A stretch of DNA of 34,387 nucleotides from NCBI GenBank assembly GCA_028066335.1, contig JALCBQ010000016.1, forward strand, positions 1 to 34,387. The letters run 5' to 3'. Below, in pieces: positions 26,266 to 33,570 of this stretch (position 1 is its first letter; each line of letters begins with the position of its first letter). Made by a program: the position numbers and the translations under genes. The notes below the pieces were generated by a model. It had not been told where the DNA came from. It worked only from the letters and a program-made list of their open reading frames with translations, and made no database searches. The DNA comes from Pirellulaceae bacterium (GTDB lineage Bacteria; Planctomycetota; Planctomycetia; Pirellulales; Pirellulaceae).

Positions 26266-26447
26266 GGCATACTGCAAAAGCGATACAAGCATTCATGAAG
26301 GCTGTTCTTTGCGAACCGGTCTAGCCTCCTACAAAAAATCGGCTACATTAGCGGTTACATTGGTAACAAGTGTACTGGGGAAATGACTTCTGATCATTCG
26401 TACTCGACTTTTCTTTAAAAGACCTTTACAAACAACAAAGAATAAAC

Positions 26448-27101
26448 GTGCCTACTATCCAAGCAGTCGCCTTCGATCTTGACGGCCTTATGTTCAATAC
26501 CGAAGAACTCTATCAACATGTTGGTGGCGTCTTACTTCGCCGCCGTGGAAAAGAATTTACCCCGGAGCTGCTCGACCAGATGATGGGGCGACAAGCTCCT
26601 GTCGCCCTCCAAATCATGATCGATTGGCATCAACTCGATGCGACCGTTGATGACCTGAAAAGAGAGACGATGGGGGTTTTTGAAGAAATTTTGGACGATC
26701 GCCTTCGTCCAATGCCTGGCCTTGTCGAACTTCTACAATTTCTTGATGAAAATCAGATACCTCGATCTGTTGCAACCAGCAGCACACGACAATTTGTCGA
26801 TCGTGTTCTGAGTATGTATGATTGGCCAGGCCAGTTCAAATTCATCCTTGCTGCCGAAGATGTCGCTCACGGAAAACCTCATCCCGAAATATATCTTCGG
26901 GCGGCTGAACTTTTTGGTGTTAAGCCACAGCAAATGCTCGTTCTTGAAGATAGCCAAAACGGCTGTCAGGCCGGTGTCGCTGCGAAGGCACTTACCGTTG
27001 CAGTCCCGTCGGGTCATAGCCTGACACATAACTTTACAGGGGCCTTTGCAGTTGCAGGATCGCTCGCCGACCCCAAGATTTACGATCTATTTAAGCAATA
27101 A
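26448..27101 (+). CDS. HAD superfamily hydrolase, subfamily IA (beta-phosphoglucomutase-like)
   Basis: 217 codons with a GTG start. All HAD motifs are present: FDLDGLMFNTEE with nucleophile Asp10 and acid/base Asp12, motif II ATSST, motif III KPHPEIYL, and motif IV LEDSQNG. The helical cap between motif I and II (about 15-85) is of the small C1 type. Such enzymes act on sugar phosphates, phosphoglycolate or similar metabolites; the substrate cannot be told from sequence. No ribosome site is clear before the GTG, but the N-terminus fits the family exactly. Confidence 0.88.
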   Translation: MPTIQAVAFDLDGLMFNTEELYQHVGGVLLRRRGKEFTPELLDQMMGRQAPVALQIMIDWHQLDATVDDLKRETMGVFEEILDDRLRPMPGLVELLQFLDENQIPRSVATSSTRQFVDRVLSMYDWPGQFKFILAAEDVAHGKPHPEIYLRAAELFGVKPQQMLVLEDSQNGCQAGVAAKALTVAVPSGHSLTHNFTGAFAVAGSLADPKIYDLFKQ

Positions 27102-27229
27102 ACACAAGGTCTGGTATTACCCCAATCACTTGGCCCGAAAAAACGGAAAAACCGTTAAAGTTTAACATCAAGCTATCCGAAAAGAGTAGTACAAACACGC
27201 TTTGACCTCCTTTTCTCGATGGATACAAA

Positions 27230-27532
27230 ATGATGGTCCGACTATCGACCTTTTTACTCGGCTTGATACTTGTTAGCAGTAGTGGTTGCGCTATGTGTTG
27301 TTCGCCTTATGACGATGCCTATAGTGCCTACGGGGGTTCGGTCGAGCGTGGTGATTTATACTATGGCCGTGTAAACTCCCATTTTTCCGATGTTCAAGTT
27401 CAAGGTGTAAGTGAAGTTCAGCCTCCTCAAAAGCTACCAACCGTCCTCAAAAACAGTAGCCACGTCGAAAAAGTAACCATCGTCAGGGAGGACGATATTG
27501 CACTAGGGCCCGAGCCATTACCAACCCTTTAA
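27230..27532 (+). CDS. small planctomycete-type lipoprotein
   Basis: 100 codons. A short signal peptide ends in SSSGC, a lipobox with the lipidated Cys at 20 followed by AMCC, so three Cys lie within four positions of the mature start. The segment SPYDDAYSAYGGSVERGD...GRVNS recalls a small lipoprotein family common in Planctomycetota, whose function is not known. Two tandem ATGs compete as start. It is flanked by HAD and GT4 genes on the same strand with their own gaps. Confidence 0.7.
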   Translation: MMVRLSTFLLGLILVSSSGCAMCCSPYDDAYSAYGGSVERGDLYYGRVNSHFSDVQVQGVSEVQPPQKLPTVLKNSSHVEKVTIVREDDIALGPEPLPTL

Positions 27533-27661
27533 AGCCACCAGAGTTTCAAAATAACGACAATTTATAAGCTTCCTTAGTGAAATTTCTTTTTCCTGGCTCT
27601 ATGCCCAGAAAATAAAAGCTACAGTTCGGGTAGATTCTCTCCTTCTACCCAACAGAAACGA

Positions 27662-28837
27662 ATGGCTACTTCAGAGCATTCTTCAACCAAACCTGATCTT
27701 CGTTCCGCTACAGAACCAAAATTAGCAACACAAAATGTTCTTCATGTGATCAATGGAGAGTATTACGCTGGTGCGGAACGCGTCCAGGATCTCCTTGCAC
27801 AAGAGCTAGTCACTCATGGGATTGCTCTCCATTTTGCTTGCACAAAACCTCGACTGTTTCCGGAAAAACGGATTTTTGACGGTGCCCCAATTTACGACCT
27901 CAAAATGAAGAGTCGGTTAGATTTTGGAGCAGCAAAACGGTTGAGAAATCTTATTAAAAAAGGCGATTTTTCGATCGTCCATGCCCATACCCCCCGCACT
28001 CTTTTCCTGTGCCGTATTGCTCTTAGAGGGTTGTCGGTTCCATTGGTCTACCACGTCCATAGCCCAGCCGGTCAAGACAGCACTCATCAGTTCAAAAATT
28101 GGATCAATGCAAAAATCGAGAAATGGGCCCTAAAGCGAGCCGATCTCCTGATCGGCGTTAGTGAGTCGCTTACAAAGCGGTATCAAAGAATTGTTGGCCC
28201 CACGAAAACAGTACGACTAATTTCCAACGGAGTACCAACATCAGAGAGACGGGTTACTGGCCCCTCAAAGGGAAAACCGTGGCTACTCGGTAGTGTTGCC
28301 TTGATTCGTCCTCGAAAAGGGATCGAAATTTTGTTGAAAGCACAACGTTTACTATTAGATCGGCAATTTCCTGTCGAATTGCGTGTTGTCGGCCCTTTTG
28401 AAACCGACGAGTACGAGGCCGAGATCAAAAATCTTGTCAGGGAACTCTCTCTGAACGAAAAAGTTTCTTGGGCCGGTTTTCAAAGAGATGTTGCCAGTGA
28501 AATGAAAAAGTTCGACCTGTTTGTTCTGCCAAGTCTCTTTGGTGAAGGGCTCCCCATGGTGATTTTGGAAGCGATGGCACTCGGTTTACCTGTCATAAGT
28601 ACAGAGGTTGAAGGAATCCCGGAAGTTATTTCAGAACGAATTCATGGACTTTTGGCCGAACCTTCAAACGCAAACAGTCTGGCCAATGCAATCGAAGAAG
28701 TGATTAGTGAAAAGTTAAGCTGGCAAACTCTTAGCGACAATGCTTATCGTCAGCAACGTGAAAATTTTTCACATATAAATATGGCTGAAAAACTCTCTGC
28801 CATCTATCGACACCTTCTTGAAACTAACAACGACTAA
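27662..28837 (+). CDS. GT4-family glycosyltransferase
   Basis: 391 codons. A GT-B fold is indicated: N-terminal half with NVLHVINGEYYAGAERV (acceptor side), VHAHTPRTLFLCR and VYHVHSPAG. The C-terminal half has the donor-nucleotide region with GSVALIRPRKGIEILL and, at about 299-325, GEGLPMVILEAMALGLPVIS followed by EGIPEVI, the E-x7-E motif typical of GT4 retaining enzymes. It most likely transfers a sugar from a nucleotide donor to lipopolysaccharide or exopolysaccharide. There is no membrane helix; GT4 proteins attach peripherally. Acceptor and sugar are not deducible. Confidence 0.88.
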   Translation: MATSEHSSTKPDLRSATEPKLATQNVLHVINGEYYAGAERVQDLLAQELVTHGIALHFACTKPRLFPEKRIFDGAPIYDLKMKSRLDFGAAKRLRNLIKKGDFSIVHAHTPRTLFLCRIALRGLSVPLVYHVHSPAGQDSTHQFKNWINAKIEKWALKRADLLIGVSESLTKRYQRIVGPTKTVRLISNGVPTSERRVTGPSKGKPWLLGSVALIRPRKGIEILLKAQRLLLDRQFPVELRVVGPFETDEYEAEIKNLVRELSLNEKVSWAGFQRDVASEMKKFDLFVLPSLFGEGLPMVILEAMALGLPVISTEVEGIPEVISERIHGLLAEPSNANSLANAIEEVISEKLSWQTLSDNAYRQQRENFSHINMAEKLSAIYRHLLETNND

Positions 28838-28956
28838 ACCGGCCTTGCTATCTATGCTTCCATTTGGTACCTTGCCGTTGTCGGGATTTGTCTTATGTGT
28901 AGCCTCTCGGAGTGAGGAGGCTGTTTTCGTCGGCAAACTAACTTTGATGTGTCGAA

Positions 28957-29775
28957 ATGAGTCCGAAATCGAAATCCTTTTTAACCTTGTTTTTATCATT
29001 TTTGGTGATCTCTCCTTTCCTGGGGTGTCAACAAGGGCCTTTTAGCGACAAGGGACAGATCGATCCCCAGGTAACACAATACCAATCACAGGTTCAAAAT
29101 TTGGAACAAAAGGCAGGGATGCTTGACACAAACAATAATAGCCTTCACGTTCAAATTGCCCAGATAACACAACAAAACCAGCTCCTGAATCGGCAGGTCG
29201 AGCTTCTTCAGGGACGTTTAACCGAGACAGTTGAGAGGCTTCGTGAGACAGAAACGACCAAATCAGCCTTACAACAACAACTGACAACCTTGCAAGATGC
29301 AACAACACGGGGTGGAGGAGCGATATTAACAGCAAACAACAGTGGACTTCAAAAGCTCGAAAGTGTCCAAATTGAAGGGGTTGAGACCAAACAGGAAGGT
29401 GATGTTCTACGAATACTTGTGCCGAGTGATCAGGTTTTTGTAAATGGCACAGCTCAACTTACCTCTGCGGCGGTGCCGATGGCAGGTAAAATTGCCCAAG
29501 CCATCAGAAACCACTACCCAAAGCAGATTGTTGTTATTGAAGGCCACGCCGATGGTGCTAGTGGCTTTGTGCCTCTTCAGGGTAGTAAACATGCCTTAAC
29601 GGCTGCCCAAGCGACGGCTCTTTTTGAGCAATTTACCCGGAGCGGCCACCTACCTGAGAAACAGCTTCGTATTATGGCTCACGGTGCAACCCACCCACGC
29701 TATTCTAACGGTTCGGTCGAGGGCCAACAAAAAAATCGCCGTATGGAAGTTGTCATCTATCCTGAGCAATTTTAG
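28957..29775 (+). CDS. OmpA-domain lipoprotein (Pal-like)
   Basis: 272 codons. A signal peptide with lipobox FLGC puts the lipidated Cys at 24. A coiled-coil Gln-rich stem (about 38-112, QVQNLEQKAG, QNQLLNRQVELLQGRL) leads to an OmpA/MotB-type peptidoglycan-binding domain (about 150-272) with VVIEGHADG and the closing NRRMEVVIYP. It should tie the outer membrane to peptidoglycan through diaminopimelate. The coiled coil is longer than in Pal. It lies 119 nt after the GT4 gene and is followed by hisH. Confidence 0.85.
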   Translation: MSPKSKSFLTLFLSFLVISPFLGCQQGPFSDKGQIDPQVTQYQSQVQNLEQKAGMLDTNNNSLHVQIAQITQQNQLLNRQVELLQGRLTETVERLRETETTKSALQQQLTTLQDATTRGGGAILTANNSGLQKLESVQIEGVETKQEGDVLRILVPSDQVFVNGTAQLTSAAVPMAGKIAQAIRNHYPKQIVVIEGHADGASGFVPLQGSKHALTAAQATALFEQFTRSGHLPEKQLRIMAHGATHPRYSNGSVEGQQKNRRMEVVIYPEQF

Positions 29776-29848
29776 GTTTATCCGAACCATATTACCGCTA
29801 ACCTCTCTTTACCGTTAGGACCCCTCCTTAACGACCTTAGACCAGTAG

Positions 29849-29872
29849 AGAGAGTGTGAAACCTCTCTTTTT
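29849..29872 (+). terminator. possible terminator between OmpA-lipoprotein gene and hisH
   Basis: agagag (29849-29854) and ctctct (29863-29868) form a 6-bp stem with an 8-nt loop, followed by TTTT. It is short and only 20 nt before the hisH ATG, so it may instead be a leader hairpin. Confidence 0.35.
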
Positions 29873-29892
29873 ACCTCGGGCATCCTCCCTTT

Positions 29893-30507
29893 ATGATCTC
29901 GATTATTGACTACAATACCGGAAATCTGCATAGTGTCACGAAAGCATTTGAGAAGCTAGGCCACCAAGTTTCGATCGTACGGACTGCTAGCGAACTTGAA
30001 AAAGTTGAACGGCTTGTCTTGCCTGGCGTTGGAGCCTTTCCAGAGGCGATCGCCACAATTCATCGTAATGGGCTATTCCAACCGATCAAAGCAGTAATCG
30101 ACAAAGGGATACCGACCCTCGGAATTTGCCTTGGCCTCCAACTTCTCTTTGATTTCTCCGAAGAAGGGAAAGGGGCAACGGGGCTCGGTATTTTGCCTGG
30201 AACGGTAAAAGCCTTTGCATTAGGACCCGAGTACAAGGTTCCTCATATGGGTTGGAATCGGTTCCAAATCAGTCAAGATGATAATCCACTTCTTAATGGA
30301 ATTTCACCAAACGACTATTTTTACTTTGTTCATTCCTATTTTGTCGTCCCCAATGAGCCAGAAGTCATCGCCCTAACGACAGATTACGGCGGGAAATTTT
30401 GTGCAATGATACGAAAAAAGAACCTCTTTGCCACTCAATTTCACCCTGAAAAAAGTCAACGAGCCGGTCTTGAGCTTCTCAAAAACTTTGCCAACTATTG
30501 CTACTAG
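29893..30507 (+). CDS. hisH: imidazole glycerol phosphate synthase, glutamine amidotransferase subunit
   Basis: 204 codons. It hydrolyses glutamine and passes ammonia to HisF in histidine synthesis. It opens with the family-typical IIDYNTGNLHSV, has LPGVGAF, the nucleophile elbow GICLGLQ (Cys79) and QFHPEKS (His184, Glu186). HisF is not in the window. It is 66 nt upstream of hisA. Confidence 0.95.
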   Translation: MISIIDYNTGNLHSVTKAFEKLGHQVSIVRTASELEKVERLVLPGVGAFPEAIATIHRNGLFQPIKAVIDKGIPTLGICLGLQLLFDFSEEGKGATGLGILPGTVKAFALGPEYKVPHMGWNRFQISQDDNPLLNGISPNDYFYFVHSYFVVPNEPEVIALTTDYGGKFCAMIRKKNLFATQFHPEKSQRAGLELLKNFANYCY

Positions 30508-30573
30508 CGACTTATTGCTGGTACCACAATTTAGCCATTTTCTCTATTCTCTATGAAGGTTTTGATTGTAGCT

Positions 30574-31296
30574 ATGGAAATCTGGCCTGCTATCGACCTC
30601 CTTGACGGAAAATGCGTCCGTCTAACCCAAGGAGATTACACTCAAAAAGCCATCTATCATGACAACCCGGTTGAAGTTGTAAAACAGTTTGTTAAAGAGG
30701 GGGCCAAAGCGATACATCTTGTCGACCTAGATGGTGCCCGAGACGGAACCCTGGCAAACACCGAAACGATCGTACAAATCCTGCGAACAGTTTCAATCCC
30801 TTGCGAACTCGGTGGTGGTATCCGCTCAGAGAAGACGATTCAGTATTTTCTCAATCTTGGCCTTGAGCGGTTGGTTTTAGGGACAAAAGCAATCAAAGAA
30901 CCGACTTGGTTCTCCAAGATGTGCCAGAAATATCCAGGCCGCCTTGTTCTGGGAATTGACGCCAAAGAGGGACTGGTAGCGACCGATGGCTGGCTCGAAA
31001 CGAGCACCACTTCGGCAATTACCCTCGCAAGAGGGTACGCAGACCTTCCATTAGCATCGATCGTTTATACCGACATCAGCCGAGACGGAATGCTCACCGG
31101 CCCCAACCTAAAAGCGATGAAAAAAATGGTCAATGCGGTCGATTTACCAGTCATTGCTTCGGGGGGAATTGGAAAACTCACCGATGTGACCGACCTTGCC
31201 GAGACAGGTGTTGCAGGCTGTATCCTCGGAAAGGCAATTTACGAAAACAGAGTCCGTTTAGAAGAAGTTATCAAGGTGGCCAGGGAAGCCCCCTAG
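30574..31296 (+). CDS. hisA: phosphoribosylformimino-5-aminoimidazole carboxamide ribotide isomerase
   Basis: 240 codons from MEIWPAIDLLDG. It isomerises ProFAR to PRFAR, the step before HisF-HisH. A (beta/alpha)8 barrel with catalytic Asp8 in the first strand and Asp167 in TDISRDGM; phosphate-binding loops are ELGGGIRS and IASGGIGK. An in-frame ATG seven codons upstream (MKVLIVA) is less likely, as homologues start at the WPAID strand. It forms a his pair with hisH. Confidence 0.95.
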   Translation: MEIWPAIDLLDGKCVRLTQGDYTQKAIYHDNPVEVVKQFVKEGAKAIHLVDLDGARDGTLANTETIVQILRTVSIPCELGGGIRSEKTIQYFLNLGLERLVLGTKAIKEPTWFSKMCQKYPGRLVLGIDAKEGLVATDGWLETSTTSAITLARGYADLPLASIVYTDISRDGMLTGPNLKAMKKMVNAVDLPVIASGGIGKLTDVTDLAETGVAGCILGKAIYENRVRLEEVIKVAREAP

Positions 31297-31358
31297 TTTA
31301 CCCACTCTTTGCATTCCTGTGCTTCAGAAGGTTCAAAGGAGGCAAAAAAACAACTTTT

Positions 31359-31649
31359 TTGAGCTCCATTTTGCTTAAAAACCACAATGTCTTTTTATTG
31401 AGACCTACGGCAGGCACAGCCGTTAAATCTTTCATAAGTAACGAAAATGCCTGTTCCGTTATAACGGGTTCTTCTATCTTTTTATCGAATTATTCTCAGG
31501 TTGTGCCGATAACTGATAATGCTTTCGAAAAAATACGCTAGCGAGGTCAACTCTTTGCACGGGAAGCGCTAGTTCAGGCTACGGAAATGCAGCGTTTAGA
31601 TGAAGGCACCTTTGATTTAGCCGTCAGTCGATCTTTGACTTTTTTAAGT
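31359..31649 (+). pseudogene. possible decayed small gene with in-frame amber stop
   Basis: An open frame of 60 codons ends at TAG (31539-31541), and the same frame continues at once with RGQLFAREALVQATEMQRLDEG... before a TAA near 31652. The downstream piece has the composition of an amphipathic helix, the upstream piece less so. This could be a broken small gene, two unrelated chance frames, or DNA with another role. No family is recognised. The rest of the 31297-31680 gap shows no other feature. Confidence 0.25.
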
Positions 31650-31682
31650 CACTAAACAAATGAATCTGTTTGGTAATCGGCA

Positions 31683-31711
31683 TTGACCTCCCGTTTCTTC
31701 TTTGCTATAGT
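31683..31711 (+). promoter_or_regulatory. sigma-70-type promoter for flgM
   Basis: TTGACC (31683-31688) and TATAGT (31706-31711) are exactly 17 nt apart, five of six matches at each hexamer. The start would be near 31718, inside a short hairpin GCACT...AGTGC (31714-31734). The leader to the ATG is about 77 nt. It does not look like a sigma-28 flagellar promoter. Confidence 0.65.
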
Positions 31712-31794
31712 CCGCACTACCTTAAAAAAAGTGCCTGACATTGTAGTTTTTCATTGCTGTAAAGAACAGGCAAAACGTCTAGGAGTATTTGTCC

Positions 31795-32076
31795 ATGTAT
31801 GTGAATGGTTCCGCCTCTGTCCACGGCCCACAGTCGATTAATGCGCCCCATCGGTCTCATCAAGGGGTTGAGGCCCCCAAACAGATCGAAAAACCATCAG
31901 CCACTGATCAGCTCGATATTTCCCCTGAAGCCCAACTGCTCAGCCAAGCACGTGAGCTCCCTGATATTCGTGCCGACAAAGTTGCCGATATTCGAAAAGC
32001 CATTAGCGAGGGAACGTACGATACCGACGAAAAAATGGAAATCGCTTTGAACCGTTTATTCGATGAGATCGGCTAA
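31795..32076 (+). CDS. flgM: negative regulator of flagellin synthesis (anti-sigma-28)
   Basis: 93 codons. FlgM binds and holds sigma-28 (FliA) until the flagellar hook is complete, then is exported through the hook. The N-terminal part is Gly/Ser/Gln-rich and likely unfolded; the C-terminal half has DQLDISPEAQLLSQA, PDIRADKVADIRKAI and YDTDEKMEIALNRLFDEI, the sigma-binding helices of the family. The start is fixed by AGGAG 9 nt before the ATG; the in-frame TTG two codons earlier is ignored. It is a single-gene unit with its own promoter and terminator. It implies that the cell makes flagella at some stage. Confidence 0.88.
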   Translation: MYVNGSASVHGPQSINAPHRSHQGVEAPKQIEKPSATDQLDISPEAQLLSQARELPDIRADKVADIRKAISEGTYDTDEKMEIALNRLFDEIG

Positions 32077-32144
32077 AGGGTGGCTCTCATTTGTAACGCC
32101 TCCCTCTACAGTAACATTGCGTTTCTGCAAGCTCAATCCATAAC

Positions 32145-32176
32145 AAAAAAGTAGGCCAAACATGGCCTACTTTTTT
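32145..32176 (+). terminator. Rho-independent terminator after flgM
   Basis: gtaggcc (32151-32157) pairs with ggcctac (32164-32170) around a 6-nt loop, and flanking A6 (32145-32150) pairs with T6 (32171-32176). It has an A-tract, a GC-rich stem and a T-run, and is symmetrical, so it could act on both strands. Confidence 0.85.
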
Positions 32177-32265
32177 GTTTAAAGCCCTCTGATTTTTCTA
32201 AACACAACTAAAAAACCTCTCTTTTTGAGATCCTTTATCAATAGGCCCTCTTTTCTCGGTTATCT

Positions 32266-32342
32266 AAAATATTGAGCAAGCCAAAATATTGACGGCTAAA
32301 TTCGTATAAGATACATTTGGACTGCCATGAACTTTTTGGCAG
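32266..32342 (+). promoter_or_regulatory. promoter and structured control region of the Fur-family gene
   Basis: TTGACG (32289-32294) and TACATT (32312-32317) are 17 nt apart, giving a start near 32324. A 10-nt direct repeat aaaatattga at 32266-32275 and 32283-32292 touches the -35. An inverted repeat CTGCCA (32322-32327) and TGGCAG (32337-32342) starts at the predicted transcript 5' end. The direct repeat may be an operator and the inverted repeat an operator or mRNA hairpin; no classic Fur box is seen. Confidence 0.4.
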
Positions 32343-32378
32343 AAGTCCTATCTCTCTTTTCATCATAAATTCGATCGT

Positions 32379-32918
32379 ATGGCCAAAAGACCGAAGCTCA
32401 ATCGCAGACCAGACACCCCTATTGAACAAGAGCTAGGCTCGGTGGAGGTGGCACTCACTCCACCCGAACGATTTGAGGAATACCTTCAGAGCAAGGGCAA
32501 AAGAAATACACCACAACGGCGATATATGGTCACCCATGTTTTTAACCAACATGAACACTTTGACGCAGATACACTCATTGATCAGTTACCTCGCAAAAAT
32601 GAGCCAAACTATATTAGCCGACCGACCGTTTACCGTACCCTTGCGGAACTCGTCGAATCTGGACTGTTGCGGAAATTCGAGTTAGAAGGTCGGGCCGTTT
32701 ATGAACATGACTATGGCTATCCACAACACGATCATTTACACTGTGAAAAATGTGGTGAGCTCTTTGAGTTTCATAACGAAGATATCGCCGAGTTATGTCA
32801 GAATATTGCCCAGAAAAACAATTTCCGGATGCAAAGCCATCGATTGCTAATAAGTGGAATTTGTTCTAAGTGCAATCAACCCCGCCAAAGGCGGCGTTCT
32901 AGGCTTGATCGTATTTAA
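32379..32918 (+). CDS. Fur-family metal-dependent transcription regulator
   Basis: 179 codons, longer than usual (about 145) because of an N-terminal extension of about 25 residues and an Arg-rich C-terminal tail. The winged-helix part has ISRPTVYRTLAELVESGLLRKF (recognition helix). The dimerisation and metal part has HDHLHCEKCGELFEF with the first CxxC, and GICSKCNQPR with the second, so a structural zinc site is intact. Fur, Zur and PerR cannot be separated by sequence alone. It ends at a 13-nt direct repeat that covers the stop codon. Confidence 0.88.
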   Translation: MAKRPKLNRRPDTPIEQELGSVEVALTPPERFEEYLQSKGKRNTPQRRYMVTHVFNQHEHFDADTLIDQLPRKNEPNYISRPTVYRTLAELVESGLLRKFELEGRAVYEHDYGYPQHDHLHCEKCGELFEFHNEDIAELCQNIAQKNNFRMQSHRLLISGICSKCNQPRQRRRSRLDRI

Positions 32919-32935
32919 CCTCGATCGTATTTAAC
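32908..32935 (+). repeat. 13-nt direct repeat over the fur-family stop codon
   Basis: gatcgtatttaac occurs at 32908-32920 and again at 32923-32935, separated by 2 nt. The first copy encodes the last codons and the TAA. A recent short duplication by slippage is the simple explanation. Confidence 0.85.
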
Positions 32936-33026
32936 GGAGCATCTATTTTGCCGGCTTTCTTGTTACCGGTGAATGAATAGTAGGTCAAGCCCAAAGAAGA
33001 ATCGTTGGCCCAACACTTCTATTTTT

Positions 33027-33491
33027 TTAAGTCGTTAAATCTGGCATTCGATCCAAAATAAGATTCAAACAGATGTTGTGCTCAAGTAATGCCTTTGCGT
33101 TTGCCAACACTAAAGAAAACCCACCCATTGAATCTATTGCTTCATTTAAAATTTGCTCTGGTGTGCCTTTGAAATCAAAGTTCCGGACAGCGACAAGCGC
33201 TGTATCGTTCGAACGCTTTTCGAATGTCCACTCTACCTTGGAGCGTGAAGATGCTTCTCCCCACTCGATTAAAAGGCGTTTGGCAGGGATAGCCTCTAAC
33301 ACATCAACACAGGTTGAACAACCGTATGCTCTCCACTCCCAGGTCCGCGTGACTTCAGGTTCCAGTGGCCCATCACTGTGCGAAAACCAAAATTTAGTCG
33401 TTACCGAAGGATCTGTAAAAGCCTCATAGGCGACCAGAGCAGGAACCCGAAACAACATCTGTTGTCGGACTTCTGGGATTGGGGTATCCAT
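33027..33491 (-). CDS. SRPBCC/AHSA1-like protein
   Basis: 154 codons. The START-like/AHSA1 helix-grip layout is visible: VPALVAYEAFTDPSVTTKFWF near the N-terminus, a strand-rich centre (RTWEWRAYGCS..VDVLEAIPAKRLLIEWGE), and a long C-terminal helix with GGFSLVLANAKALLEHN. AHSA1-type domains bind hydrophobic ligands or Hsp90; the bacterial ones have no fixed function. No ribosome site is clear. It lies 79 nt after purB on the same strand, so co-transcription is possible. Confidence 0.8.
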   Translation of the reverse strand: MDTPIPEVRQQMLFRVPALVAYEAFTDPSVTTKFWFSHSDGPLEPEVTRTWEWRAYGCSTCVDVLEAIPAKRLLIEWGEASSRSKVEWTFEKRSNDTALVAVRNFDFKGTPEQILNEAIDSMGGFSLVLANAKALLEHNICLNLILDRMPDLTT

Positions 33492-33570
33492 AAGATAAAT
33501 CGTCCGTAAACTCTAAAACAAGACAACGTACTCTCCAACATCCGAAAGCACCTGCCACTTAATTTTGGAT

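Noticed and set aside
31331..31362. A-run/T-run after hisA as a terminator
   Set aside because: aaaaaaa and tttttt flank only four bases and there is no GC stem, so no stable hairpin forms.
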